A stretch of 64,000 bases of DNA from the NCBI RefSeq assembly GCF_039542305.1, contig NZ_BAABHW010000004.1, forward strand, positions 1-64,000. The letters run 5' to 3'. Source of the stretch: Roseibacterium beibuensis (GTDB lineage: Bacteria; Pseudomonadota; Alphaproteobacteria; Rhodobacterales; Rhodobacteraceae). Shown here in pieces: positions 8,594-15,986 of the stretch. The notes under the pieces are model-generated. The model did not search any database, was not told where the DNA came from, and saw nothing but the letters and a program-made list of their open reading frames with translations. Every line of letters begins with the position of its first letter. Positions within the stretch are counted from its first letter, which is position 1. A program made the translations under genes and the position numbers.

Positions 8594-8889
8594 GAGATGA
8601 TCGGGAGATGTTCCCGGCTTGAACATCTCCCGGTTTTCTTTCATCGCAGCAAGGGCTTAGTGGGCCGGGAGATGTTCGGGATGTTTCAGTCCACGTCTCC
8701 TTTAGGGGCCCAGGAAGGGGGGGCTCCCCGCCGCCGCTTCCCTGCCGCTTCCCTGTTCGTTTCCCCCTTAAGACTTACGGAAAACATCTCTAGCATCTCC
8801 GAAGGGGGTTAAGCCTCTGAAATAACTGGGTTAAAGTGGGAGATGTTTGGCCCCTGAAACATCTCCGAACATCTCCCGAACATCTCCCC
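8582..8889. repeat. Iteron array, candidate replication origin
   Basis: The consensus GGGAGATGTTC occurs in both orientations. Strong copies are at 8603-8613 (+), 8621-8631 (-), 8667-8677 (+), 8838-8848 (+), 8856-8866 (-), 8867-8877 (-) and 8878-8888 (-). Weaker ones lie near 8582, 8593, 8678, 8784 and 8793. The pairs 8603/8621 and 8838/8856 are inverted repeats with the same 7-bp spacer, and the last three copies are in exact 11-bp tandem. A locally AT-richer stretch at 8761-8840 could be the unwinding region. The position directly behind the primase-helicase matches origins of P4-type replicons. Confidence 0.75.
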
Positions 8890-9211
8890 GGGCTCCGCCT
8901 GTCTGGGCAGGGTGTGGGAAACCACCGCAACACGTCTTGTGCGGAGACGTAAAAGGTTGGTGCCCGGGGCCGGGCCAGCCCCGCCGCCCGAGTTATCCCC
9001 GCCCGGCCACCTCCGGCACCACTGTCCGCCGCCGCACCCCGAAAACGTATCCCCGCACGCCAGCCCCGGAGCCCACCCCCGCTGGGCCTCGGGCTCCAAC
9101 CCACTATTACCCCAGAGATTTCCCTTTACGGGGTGTTAATGCTCACGATACGTTTCGACACTGGATGCAACCTATGCGTGTGTTCGCCAACCCGAGAAAT
9201 GGAGCACGACA
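8890..9211. other. Non-coding right flank of the iteron region
   Basis: No repeat copy and no supported gene was found. The stretch is GC-rich until about 9100, then changes to an AT-richer 80 bp before the DUF3489 gene, where its promoter probably lies. Confidence 0.4.
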
Positions 9212-10006
9212 ATGACCACCTTCGCCACCATCGACCCCGCCGCCGCAACCTACGCCCTGCACGCCACCGAGGCGGACGCCACCGCCGCCGCCGATGCGCA
9301 GGACGCCCTCTTTGTCCTGATCGCAGAGGACCTTGAGGGCCTGACCATCAAGCAAGGCGCGGCCCTGTTCGCCGCGACCGCCGCCCCCTTGGGCATCGCG
9401 CCCGTGAAGCGCTTCCCTGACCGCGCCACCGCCGCCCGCCGCATCTGGCAGAACCTCGCGGCCCTGTCCGCGACCGCGCCCGAGGCCGCCACACCCAAAG
9501 CCAAGCCCGCCGCGAAGGCGAAGGCCCCGCGCAAATCCCGGGGCATCAATCTCGCACCCAAGGCGGAGGCCAAGCCCTGCCGCGTCGGGACCAAGCAGGC
9601 CGTCCTTGTGGACCTCCTGTCCCGGCCAACCGGCGCGACCATGAATGAGCTGATCGACGCCCTGGGCAACTGGAAGCCGATCACGGTCAAGTCTGGCCTG
9701 ACGTGGGACATGAACGCGGTGAAGGGCTACGGCATCCGCACCGAGCACCTGACTGGCTTTGAGGCATTCGTGGAGTGCCACCTTGACGACTGCGGCACGT
9801 TCGGCACGGCACTGGACCGGGCGGGCGTCACGTCGCAGCACCCGGACGACCACAGCGACCACGACGCCCTCTTGGCCCTCGCCCATGAGCACGGATACGA
9901 CCAGTCTGAGCGCATCGCGGTCTACCACCTCGTGTTGCCCGTAGGCATGGACGCGCCCTTGCCGCACACGCAGAGCGCCAAGCCGAAGGCGGAGGCGGGC
10001 CAGTGA
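9212..10006 (+). CDS. DUF3489 domain-containing protein
   Basis: The protein has 264 residues. An Ala- and Lys-rich linker (about residues 88-115) separates an N-terminal helical part from a DUF3489-like winged-helix segment, KQAVLVDLLSRPTGATMNEL at about 128-150, followed by WKPITVKSGLTWDMN and a mostly acidic C-terminal half. DUF3489 proteins are common on plasmids and phages of Alphaproteobacteria and are thought to bind DNA, but their role is not established. The stop overlaps the resolvase start (GTGA), giving a coupled three-gene unit with the two following genes. Confidence 0.65.
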   Translation: MTTFATIDPAAATYALHATEADATAAADAQDALFVLIAEDLEGLTIKQGAALFAATAAPLGIAPVKRFPDRATAARRIWQNLAALSATAPEAATPKAKPAAKAKAPRKSRGINLAPKAEAKPCRVGTKQAVLVDLLSRPTGATMNELIDALGNWKPITVKSGLTWDMNAVKGYGIRTEHLTGFEAFVECHLDDCGTFGTALDRAGVTSQHPDDHSDHDALLALAHEHGYDQSERIAVYHLVLPVGMDAPLPHTQSAKPKAEAGQ

Positions 10007-10602
10007 CCCGCCGCGCCGCGATCTACGCCCGCGTGAGCACCGGGGACCAAACCTGCGAAAACCAGATCCTCTGCCTCAGGGAGGTGGCGGAGCGTGCGGG
10101 CTGGACCGTAGTGCAGGAGTATGTGGAGACGGCATCCGGTGCCAACGAGGCGCGGCCCGAGCTGGCAAGGGCGCGGAAGGACGCGACCCGCCGCCGCTAT
10201 GACGTGCTGGTGGTGTGGGACGCCTCGCGCCTCGCCCGGTCCCTGCGCCTGCTGCTGAACCTCGCCCATGAGCTTGAGTCCTTGGGCATCGGCCTGCACC
10301 TGCACCAAGAGGCCATCGACACCACGACGCCCTCGGGACGGCTGCTGTTTCAGGTCCGGGGGATGGTGGCCGAGCTTGAGCGCTCAATCATCGTGGAACG
10401 CACCAAGGCGGGCCTCGCCCGCGCCCGCTCGCAGGGCAAGCGGCTGGGCAGGCCCCCCGCGTCCGACGCCCTCGTGGCCGCCATCCGCAACCTGCGCAGC
10501 CAGGGGATGGGCATGGACCGCATCGCCCGGGAGCTGCGCTGCGGCAAGGGCCTGAGCCAGAAGGTATGCACCGAGTTTGACAAGGAGGCCGCAGAGCCAT
10601 GA
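10003..10602 (+). CDS. Serine recombinase of the resolvase/invertase family
   Basis: The 199-residue protein begins at GTG 10003, overlapping the previous stop. The catalytic domain opens with AIYARVSTGDQ, where Ser 12 is the nucleophile, and continues with VWDASRLARS and the long E helix GRLLFQVRGMVAELERSIIVERTKAGL. A short C-terminal HTH follows (GRPPASDALVAAIRNLRSQG and onward). It is a small resolvase or invertase, not a large serine integrase. It could resolve multimers of the excised element or invert a segment, but no paired crossover site was recognised. It ends in an ATGA overlap with the next gene. Confidence 0.88.
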   Translation: MTRRAAIYARVSTGDQTCENQILCLREVAERAGWTVVQEYVETASGANEARPELARARKDATRRRYDVLVVWDASRLARSLRLLLNLAHELESLGIGLHLHQEAIDTTTPSGRLLFQVRGMVAELERSIIVERTKAGLARARSQGKRLGRPPASDALVAAIRNLRSQGMGMDRIARELRCGKGLSQKVCTEFDKEAAEP

Positions 10603-11156
10603 CAGAACGCAAAGACGACAACCTGCCCGCGCGGCTGGTCCCGCCCGAGCCCGGGGCCGGGGGCCGCTCGCACTGGCGCGTGACCCCTTTGGGCCTCGCC
10701 CTCGTGGAGGAGCTGGCCGGGCGCGGCGTCCATGTCGCTACGATTGCCCGCGCCTTGGGCATGAGCAAGGACGCCTTCCGCTCCTGCCGGGACCGCCAGC
10801 CCGAGGTTGATGACGCCTACCACGCCGGACTCGCCCGAGAGCATGACGCCCTCGTGGGCAACCTGCGCACCGCCGCTGATGAGGGCAACATCGTCGCCAA
10901 CATCTTCTTGTTGAAGGCCCGCCACCAATACCGCGAGGGCGAGGCGCTTGAGGCAAACCTCAACGTGAGCCTAGACACCGGGGGCGTCCTCGTGGTGCCG
11001 AACAAGATGAGCATGGAGGAGTTCCTTGAGGAGCGCCGCCGGGCGGGCGAGCTGCCGATGGGGCCGCGCCCGGACACGGTGGAGCGCATCCCCGGGCAGT
11101 GCGACCCGGACACCATTGAGGGCGTCCTTGACCCGGAGACGCGCCGCAGTGAGTGA
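10599..11156 (+). CDS. Terminase small-subunit-like HTH protein
   Basis: In this 185-residue protein, residues 30-60 form a helix-turn-helix (ELAGRGVHVATIARALGMSKDAFRSCRDRQPE). A helical segment follows with GNIVANIFLLKARHQY (about 92-107). This pattern, an HTH followed by a block like GN..AAIFWLK.R, is found in small terminase-like phage proteins that recognise packaging sites. In satellites such a protein can redirect helper-phage packaging. The C-terminal 60 residues are acidic and not recognised. The assignment rests on motif resemblance alone, and a plain DNA-binding protein is the alternative. It is the last gene of the coupled DUF3489-resolvase unit. Confidence 0.5.
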   Translation: MTERKDDNLPARLVPPEPGAGGRSHWRVTPLGLALVEELAGRGVHVATIARALGMSKDAFRSCRDRQPEVDDAYHAGLAREHDALVGNLRTAADEGNIVANIFLLKARHQYREGEALEANLNVSLDTGGVLVVPNKMSMEEFLEERRRAGELPMGPRPDTVERIPGQCDPDTIEGVLDPETRRSE

Positions 11157-11246
11157 GATTTGTATAGGACGACCGGACTTTATTGTTACGGGACCGGCCA
11201 CATCTGATACGTCTTTTCTCTGAATGGGCAACTACCGAGGCGAACA

Positions 11247-12170
11247 ATGGGAACTTTAGCGCAATTCTTTCAACCTCCATTGTATTGGCAACAATTTGAA
11301 GAACTCGCGCAAGGTCTACTGACTGAGGTCTATTCGATACCTAACGCCCAACAAATAGGGCGGCCAGGTCAAGCCCAAGACGGGGTTGATGTATTCGGAA
11401 AATCATCCCGGCATGGTCAAATAGGTATTCAGTGCAAACGATTATCCGATCTAGACGAGTTCAATAATCCTCTTCCCGGAGGGCCAATCGACAAAGCATT
11501 CTTGGAGAAGGCTGCCCACGAAGCTCTAGTATTCAAACCTGATCTAAAAATTTGGATACTGGCTACGACAGCGAAACGCGATGCCAAGATCCAAGGGCTG
11601 GTCCGCGACCTAAACGAGCGCTGGGAGGGAGAAGGACGTGACCGGCAGGCTATCATTTGGGCGTGGGATGACTGTGTATCATATCTGAATGCGTTTCCGG
11701 ACCTTCAACGTTGGTATTACCGGGATGTCATTCAGGTTCATAGTGCTCGTGATTTGGACATTATGATATTGGAGACGATCAGCATGGCGTTCCACCGGCC
11801 TGCTTTTGAAGTCCCGATAAATTGCGAACACTCTGACGAATTTATTCAGGCGCTCAAAGACACCCAGATGGCGCTCCGAACCGGCGAACTCGTGGACCGG
11901 CAAAGCCGTCATATTATTCGGAAAGCTGTGAGCGGTTGGCGGGGGATAGACAACGAGAGGTGGCGAGAAAGTCTGAGAGATGTCGACAGATGCCTGAGAG
12001 CGCTTCGCGCAGCTCTACAAGAAGGGCTTAAGACAGGCTCCATCCAGCAACAAAACGGTTTTCTAAACATCGCCGACCTCACACTTCGAGACCGGCTCGA
12101 ACGACAAAGGGAAAGCGCGGTCAACATGTTAAACACGGTGCTAGACGACGCGTCACTTGCAAGGATTTGA
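11247..12170 (+). CDS. Mrr-like restriction endonuclease-fold protein, AT-rich cargo gene
   Basis: The protein has 307 residues. The N-terminal 165 residues look like the Mrr-type PD-(D/E)XK nuclease fold: a FEELAQGLL helix with the conserved Glu near 18-19, then GQAQDGVDVFG (Asp 48) and IGIQCKR (Gln 62, Lys 64), followed by PDLKIWILATTAKRD. The C-terminal half is helical and unknown and may be a sensor or dimerisation part. Base composition is visibly AT-richer than all neighbours, so it was acquired separately. Stand-alone nucleases of this type are frequent in anti-phage cargo. The start ATG 11247 follows GAGG with 6-bp spacing. No partner methylase is present. Confidence 0.65.
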   Translation: MGTLAQFFQPPLYWQQFEELAQGLLTEVYSIPNAQQIGRPGQAQDGVDVFGKSSRHGQIGIQCKRLSDLDEFNNPLPGGPIDKAFLEKAAHEALVFKPDLKIWILATTAKRDAKIQGLVRDLNERWEGEGRDRQAIIWAWDDCVSYLNAFPDLQRWYYRDVIQVHSARDLDIMILETISMAFHRPAFEVPINCEHSDEFIQALKDTQMALRTGELVDRQSRHIIRKAVSGWRGIDNERWRESLRDVDRCLRALRAALQEGLKTGSIQQQNGFLNIADLTLRDRLERQRESAVNMLNTVLDDASLARI

Positions 12171-12342
12171 GACGAGGTTTAACCCCGAATGAAAGCCTCG
12201 TCGATATCGGCAAATTCGGTATTCACAACAAGTCTTTACAGTCGCTTGACCCACCCAAGGCGCGGTATTCTCGCCTGCAGGATTGGCCGCCCAGCGGAGG
12301 GCGCAAGCACACTGGCGGCCCCGAGCACAGGAGCCTTGCCAA
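12171..12342. other. Junction between AT-rich cargo and GC-rich backbone
   Basis: The sequence returns to backbone composition near 12,250. No gene is supported, and a promoter for the following operon probably lies here. Confidence 0.3.
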
Positions 12343-13056
12343 GTGAACCAACCCGCCCCCGACAACCATTCCCCCCTCCCGCCGCCCGGCAAGCTGATTG
12401 CCACGGCTGAGGTCATCTCCCTTGCCGACCATGCCGCCAAGCGGGCTGAGAAGCTCGGCACCGTGATCGCAGGCCTTGAGGCTGGCATCGCCCGGCGTGG
12501 CGAGGAGGCAGCCGCCTCCGCCGCTGCCGCTGGCTTCCCGCCCGAGGACCAGTGGGCAGCAGCCACCAAGCTCACGGCCAAGGCGCGTGCCGAGGTGGTC
12601 ACGAACAGCGAGGACGCCCGCTGGGGCTACATCCGCGAGGTGAACGCCGCCGCTGAGTCGGTGGCGCTGACCGCCGCCCTGTTCGCATCGCCGCAGGCCG
12701 TGCTCGCCCGGGCAGGTCTGGGGACCCCCGAGCGCACCCACTTCCAGACCCAGCTTGACGGCTCGGGCATTGTGGAGATCAAGAACATGGCCGCGCTGGC
12801 CGTGGCGACCAACAACAAGGTCCTCGGGGCTGCCATCATGGCGGCGGTGGACCGGATGCCTCGGCGCGAGCGCCCCCTGTCTACGGCTGAGCTGGCCGAA
12901 CGCCTCGTGGGTGAGGAGACGCGGCAGGTGCAGGACGCAATCACAAAGATCAAGCTGGCAGCGCAGTCCGCCATCAACCTCAACCGCGAGTTCACCGCCG
13001 GGAAGGTCCGGCCTCTGGACCGGATCAAGCTCGCACTCAACAAGAAGGAGGCCTGA
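12343..13056 (+). CDS. Unknown helical protein of the element
   Basis: The 237-residue protein starts at GTG 12343, with AGGAG nine bases upstream. It is Ala-, Glu- and Lys-rich and mostly helical, with no transmembrane segment and no motif I recognise. Residues 130-170 (IVEIKNMAALAVATNNKVLGAAIMAAVDRMPRRERP) are the most ordered-looking part. Spacing to the next gene is a single base, so it starts a three-gene operon. Genes in this place in satellites often encode packaging or helper-interference factors, but nothing in the sequence proves such a role. Confidence 0.6.
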   Translation: MNQPAPDNHSPLPPPGKLIATAEVISLADHAAKRAEKLGTVIAGLEAGIARRGEEAAASAAAAGFPPEDQWAAATKLTAKARAEVVTNSEDARWGYIREVNAAAESVALTAALFASPQAVLARAGLGTPERTHFQTQLDGSGIVEIKNMAALAVATNNKVLGAAIMAAVDRMPRRERPLSTAELAERLVGEETRQVQDAITKIKLAAQSAINLNREFTAGKVRPLDRIKLALNKKEA

Positions 13057-13057
13057 C

Positions 13058-13318
13058 ATGGCCCTGTTCCTCGTGACCCGCCCCCGTGGCGCTGACCACC
13101 TCAAGAACCCCTCGGGCATCCACGCCGCCCTCGTGGATGCGGCGGATGGTCCGACTGCGATCCTCGCGGCCAACGCGCTTGCGCCGCGCCTGAACACCCC
13201 GTTCAACGGCTTCGACACCACGCAGGTCGCAGGTTCGGCGGCGGGCGGCTTCGCCCCCTGCGTGTTCCAGGGCGATGCCTTGGGCACATCCTACACCGGC
13301 CCGGGGCGCGGGGCATGA
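13058..13318 (+). CDS. Small unknown protein of the element
   Basis: The 86-residue frame starts at ATG 13058, one base after the upstream stop, with AAGGAGG just before it. The sequence MALFLVTRPRG begins with a beta-like segment, followed by a region rich in Ala, Gly and Asn. The stop overlaps the next start (ATGA). No family is recognised. Operon position and good codon use support it as real. Confidence 0.55.
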   Translation: MALFLVTRPRGADHLKNPSGIHAALVDAADGPTAILAANALAPRLNTPFNGFDTTQVAGSAAGGFAPCVFQGDALGTSYTGPGRGA

Positions 13319-13689
13319 CGCCCCGTGAGGCCCGCGACCGGCGGATTGTAGAGGGCATGGCCGCCGTGTTCCCGCCTGAGCTGCGGCTGGCGCAGGAGGC
13401 GCTGCTGCGCTTCGCAGAACAGTGCGTCCCGGGCGCATGGCCGGACGTGCCGAGTGTGATCCGCTTCGCCCGCGCCTATGGCGTGGACGCGCAGGAGCTG
13501 GGCGCATTGGTGGGCATCATCTCCTTCCGCCTGACCCCGCGCGGCAAGGTGGTGTGGGCAGACAGCCAGCGGAACCCCGAGATTGTCGTGCGCACCCCGC
13601 CGAACAGGCTCACCCGGCGCGTCCTGCGGGCCTATGGATGCTTTGTCGCCACCGCCGCGAAGGTGGAGCGGGCGCGACACCTCCACTGA
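13315..13689 (+). CDS. Unknown basic protein of the element
   Basis: The 124-residue protein overlaps the previous gene by ATGA. It contains alternating helices (LRLAQEALLRFAEQCV, SVIRFARAYGVDAQELGALV) and an Arg-rich C-terminus, compatible with nucleic-acid binding. It has no recognised domain, no signal peptide and no membrane segment. It is the last gene of the rightward backbone. The genes after it point the other way. Confidence 0.55.
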   Translation: MTPREARDRRIVEGMAAVFPPELRLAQEALLRFAEQCVPGAWPDVPSVIRFARAYGVDAQELGALVGIISFRLTPRGKVVWADSQRNPEIVVRTPPNRLTRRVLRAYGCFVATAAKVERARHLH

Positions 13690-13800
13690 CCCCGCAACCG
13701 GCAGCTTTCGGGGTTAGCATCGCGAGCTGTCCAGAGGCCTTACGGGGTGGGCTCCGCCGGGACCATCCGGCGAGGCGTTTTCGGGGTGACCGTTGAATGC

Positions 13801-13830
13801 ACAAAAGAAAATGGAGCCCGTAGGCTCCAT
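13801..13830 (-). terminator. Intrinsic terminator for the PadR/small-protein unit
   Basis: An 8-bp perfect stem ATGGAGCC / GGCTCCAT with a 4-nt loop is followed, on the minus strand, by TTTTCTTTTGT. It lies 70 bp after the stop at 13,899 and separates the converging transcripts. Confidence 0.75.
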
Positions 13831-13898
13831 GTATTAGTGCAGGGGGATGAACACGTGACGGGCCGACCTTTAGAAACTTCTTTGCGCGCGCCGTTCTG

Positions 13899-14153
13899 TT
13901 AATTCGCAACCCCGAAAATGCGGATGGCTTTCACCAACCACCAGCCAACCCGCATTGTCGCGGCTTTTGTGTAGCCCCACGCTTCGCGTCGAGCCAGCCG
14001 CGTCGCTGCTTTGCGACCGCCTTGTTTTTGGGCCTTGAGGTATTGCCGGTGTAGCGAAACACGCCACTCTGAACAATCCCGTGAGGGCCATGTTGCCACA
14101 TAAAGTGGCGTCTTAACCCACCACGGGGGTGAGGCCTTTCGTTTGCGCGCCAT
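13899..14153 (-). CDS. Small basic protein, partner of the PadR-type regulator
   Basis: The 84-residue protein starts at ATG 14153, chosen because AAGGA lies 9 bp upstream. A longer frame to 14,213 would overlap the regulator much more. It is Lys/Arg- and Trp-rich (SPPWWVKTPLYVATW, HRQYLKAQKQGGRKAATRLARR) with a hydrophobic C-terminal helix, VGWWLVKAIRIFG, that may associate with membrane. It overlaps the 3' end of the regulator by about 40 bp and probably shares its transcript. No named family. Confidence 0.5.
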   Translation of the reverse strand: MARKRKASPPWWVKTPLYVATWPSRDCSEWRVSLHRQYLKAQKQGGRKAATRLARREAWGYTKAATMRVGWWLVKAIRIFGVAN

Positions 14154-14541
14154 TTTGGAAGTTTCCTTCTCTTTGCGCGTCGGTGCCAGCTTTTGAGTTG
14201 GTAGCGCCCCCACCTTCTTCCAACGCCCTCTTCCCTGACGCGGTCAGTGAATAGAGTTTGTGGGGCCGCCCTCTCCGGCTGTCGGAGGGCGTGTTTCTTG
14301 GGTCCGGTTCGGACTGGCGCTCTGCGATCAAGCCGCGAGCGTCGAGCCGCCGGAGTGCGATGTAGGTCTGAGCATCGCTGACATCTTCATTGCCTTGACG
14401 GCGGAGATAGCCAGCAATCCCGACACCATGTGCCAAATCCGGTTTGTCGCGGATGACCCGAAGGATTTCCGCTTGAACAGGACCAACACGGTGAGGAGAT
14501 GTCTTGCTCGGCCTACCGAGGCCAAACAATTTTTTTGACAT
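14113..14541 (-). CDS. PadR-like winged-helix transcriptional regulator
   Basis: The 142-residue protein starts at ATG 14541, with GGGGAGG upstream. The core GPVQAEILRVIRDKPDLAHGVGIAGYLRRQ, DAQTYIALRRLDARGLIAERQ and GRPHKLYSLTASGKRALEEG is the classical PadR-type winged helix: helix 2, recognition helix, wing with GRP..YYLT and C-terminal helix. The long PadR dimerisation helix is short here, replaced by a polar tail of 40 residues. It may regulate the adjacent element genes. The composition is less GC-rich than the backbone. Confidence 0.75.
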   Translation of the reverse strand: MSKKLFGLGRPSKTSPHRVGPVQAEILRVIRDKPDLAHGVGIAGYLRRQGNEDVSDAQTYIALRRLDARGLIAERQSEPDPRNTPSDSRRGRPHKLYSLTASGKRALEEGGGATNSKAGTDAQREGNFQNGAQTKGLTPVVG

Positions 14542-14784
14542 CTCACTTCGGAACCTCCCCTGTTCGACATGCGGCGCGAGCGGGTGAAGTGGTGAGAAAC
14601 GATTCATAGTAAAACATGGAAGACTCCTTGGTTGAGTTGCTTGAACGAAGGGACGCTGAGCAATGACATTGCTTTTGTAAGTCACTCAGCATCCTTTCTT
14701 TGGTCGCGGCGACATTGCCGCGCTCCCAATATGGGAAGTGGTAGGTTATTCGTCAAGGATTAAGTGGTAGGAAAATAATAAGTG

Positions 14785-14821
14785 ACTGTAATAAAAAGAA
14801 AAAGCCGAGCTTCCGCTCGGC
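14785..14821 (-). terminator. Intrinsic terminator of the beta/ImmA-IrrE/membrane operon
   Basis: GCCGAGC (14804-14810) and GCTCGGC (14815-14821) form a 7-bp stem with loop TTCC. On the minus strand it is followed by TTTTTCTTTTTATT. It lies about 65 bp after the stop of the beta-family gene. Confidence 0.85.
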
Positions 14822-14884
14822 GTTTAATTCTTCACCAATGCACTTCTTGCGACGGAGTGCTGAAATTTATCTAGGTTTTAGAGC

Positions 14885-15970
14885 CTAGAGATCGTCATCG
14901 CTCCATTCCTCATCCAGCGCTTCTGGCGGTGGGAGATGACCGTAGAAAGCCTGACGGTGCAGGTGGATGTTGATCCGCGCGGAATACATCTTGGGCATCG
15001 TGTCAATTGCAAAGGCCTGCCCGGCGGCGGTCCCTTCGATAAGCTGCTCTCCCCAAACTCCAAGATTCCCTGTCCAGTAGCCGCTGTCCAATACCCTCTG
15101 CGCGGCAACTTGGAATGAAACCTCATCGGTCTTATCCCGGGCGATGATCCATGAGGTATCTGCGGGATAGTCGATACGGTTCTTAGGCTGGCTCGCATGG
15201 CCATAGCTTCGGGGTTTAGTGGTGCCCCAGTCGCCGTAGATTATCCTCGGGTGGTTTGTCGCCTGTTGCACTTGGGCAAGGAGATCACGGTTGGTAAAAC
15301 CGCAAACATCGGTTCCATCAAAGGGAGTGAAGTCTTTCGGAAACGAAGTGCAGGAGATGGCAATTGGAACCTCCGGCGGAATCGTTCCGAAGAAGCTGTT
15401 GGTGTATCCGCTGGCTAGGGCAGCCACTAGGAGTGGGTCCGGCACCCAACCAAACTCAAACACCACGGCATAGTCGTTCGCTCCCTCTGCCGCCAATTCG
15501 GCTACAAGCGCAGGCATCCATTGTGGGATGCCGGACCCTATCCCCTCGGCAAGGTTCATTCGCAGGCAGAAAGCCCGGTTGTGCTCCCGCGCCCATGCGA
15601 TCTGCTCCCGCGCGCTTTCTATGCTGCGCTCCGCCATTAGGAGGCAGGGATTGGCATTTGGATACTCCGACAGGAGCCCCCACCATGCGTCAAGGTCTGC
15701 TGGCTTGGCAGCCAACCGCGCCCAAAGCTCCTTTGCCTCATTGGGCTTGTCGTTCATGCGGTAGTAGGTGTCCACATCAATGAAGTATGGACGGGACGGA
15801 TAGGACTCTTCAAACTTGTCCAGCGCACGGGACAGAGGCGAAGTAGCAAGCCACGGGGCCAGCAAAACGAGAGGTGTCAGCCGGTCTTTCGTGGTTCCCG
15901 GCAGTTCCTTCAAACCGCTCAGTTCAGCGGGTCGGATGCCCAACGTCACTAGATACTCTTGAACATCCAT
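14885..15970 (-). CDS. Beta-family protein
   Basis: The 361-residue protein matches the pattern of the phage-associated 'beta protein' family. An N-terminal block (KDRLTPLVLLAPW, then YFIDVDTYY) is followed by a central TIM-like alternation of strands and helices (AFCLRMNLAEG, AVVFEFGWV, VPIAISCTSFP) and a C-terminal signature RIIYGDWGTTKP...WIIARDK...GNLGVWGEQLI...INIHLHRQAF. The function of the family is not established; members occur in phages and near defence genes. It is the third gene of a minus-strand operon, 16 bp after the ImmA/IrrE gene. Confidence 0.7.
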   Translation of the reverse strand: MDVQEYLVTLGIRPAELSGLKELPGTTKDRLTPLVLLAPWLATSPLSRALDKFEESYPSRPYFIDVDTYYRMNDKPNEAKELWARLAAKPADLDAWWGLLSEYPNANPCLLMAERSIESAREQIAWAREHNRAFCLRMNLAEGIGSGIPQWMPALVAELAAEGANDYAVVFEFGWVPDPLLVAALASGYTNSFFGTIPPEVPIAISCTSFPKDFTPFDGTDVCGFTNRDLLAQVQQATNHPRIIYGDWGTTKPRSYGHASQPKNRIDYPADTSWIIARDKTDEVSFQVAAQRVLDSGYWTGNLGVWGEQLIEGTAAGQAFAIDTMPKMYSARINIHLHRQAFYGHLPPPEALDEEWSDDDL

Positions 15971-15986
15971 CGCCCGCGCCGCCCCC

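Noticed and set aside
8582..8889. CRISPR array
   Set aside because: The repeated units are only 11 bp, occur in both orientations and have irregular spacing, unlike 24-37-bp direct repeats with uniform spacers. No cas gene is present.
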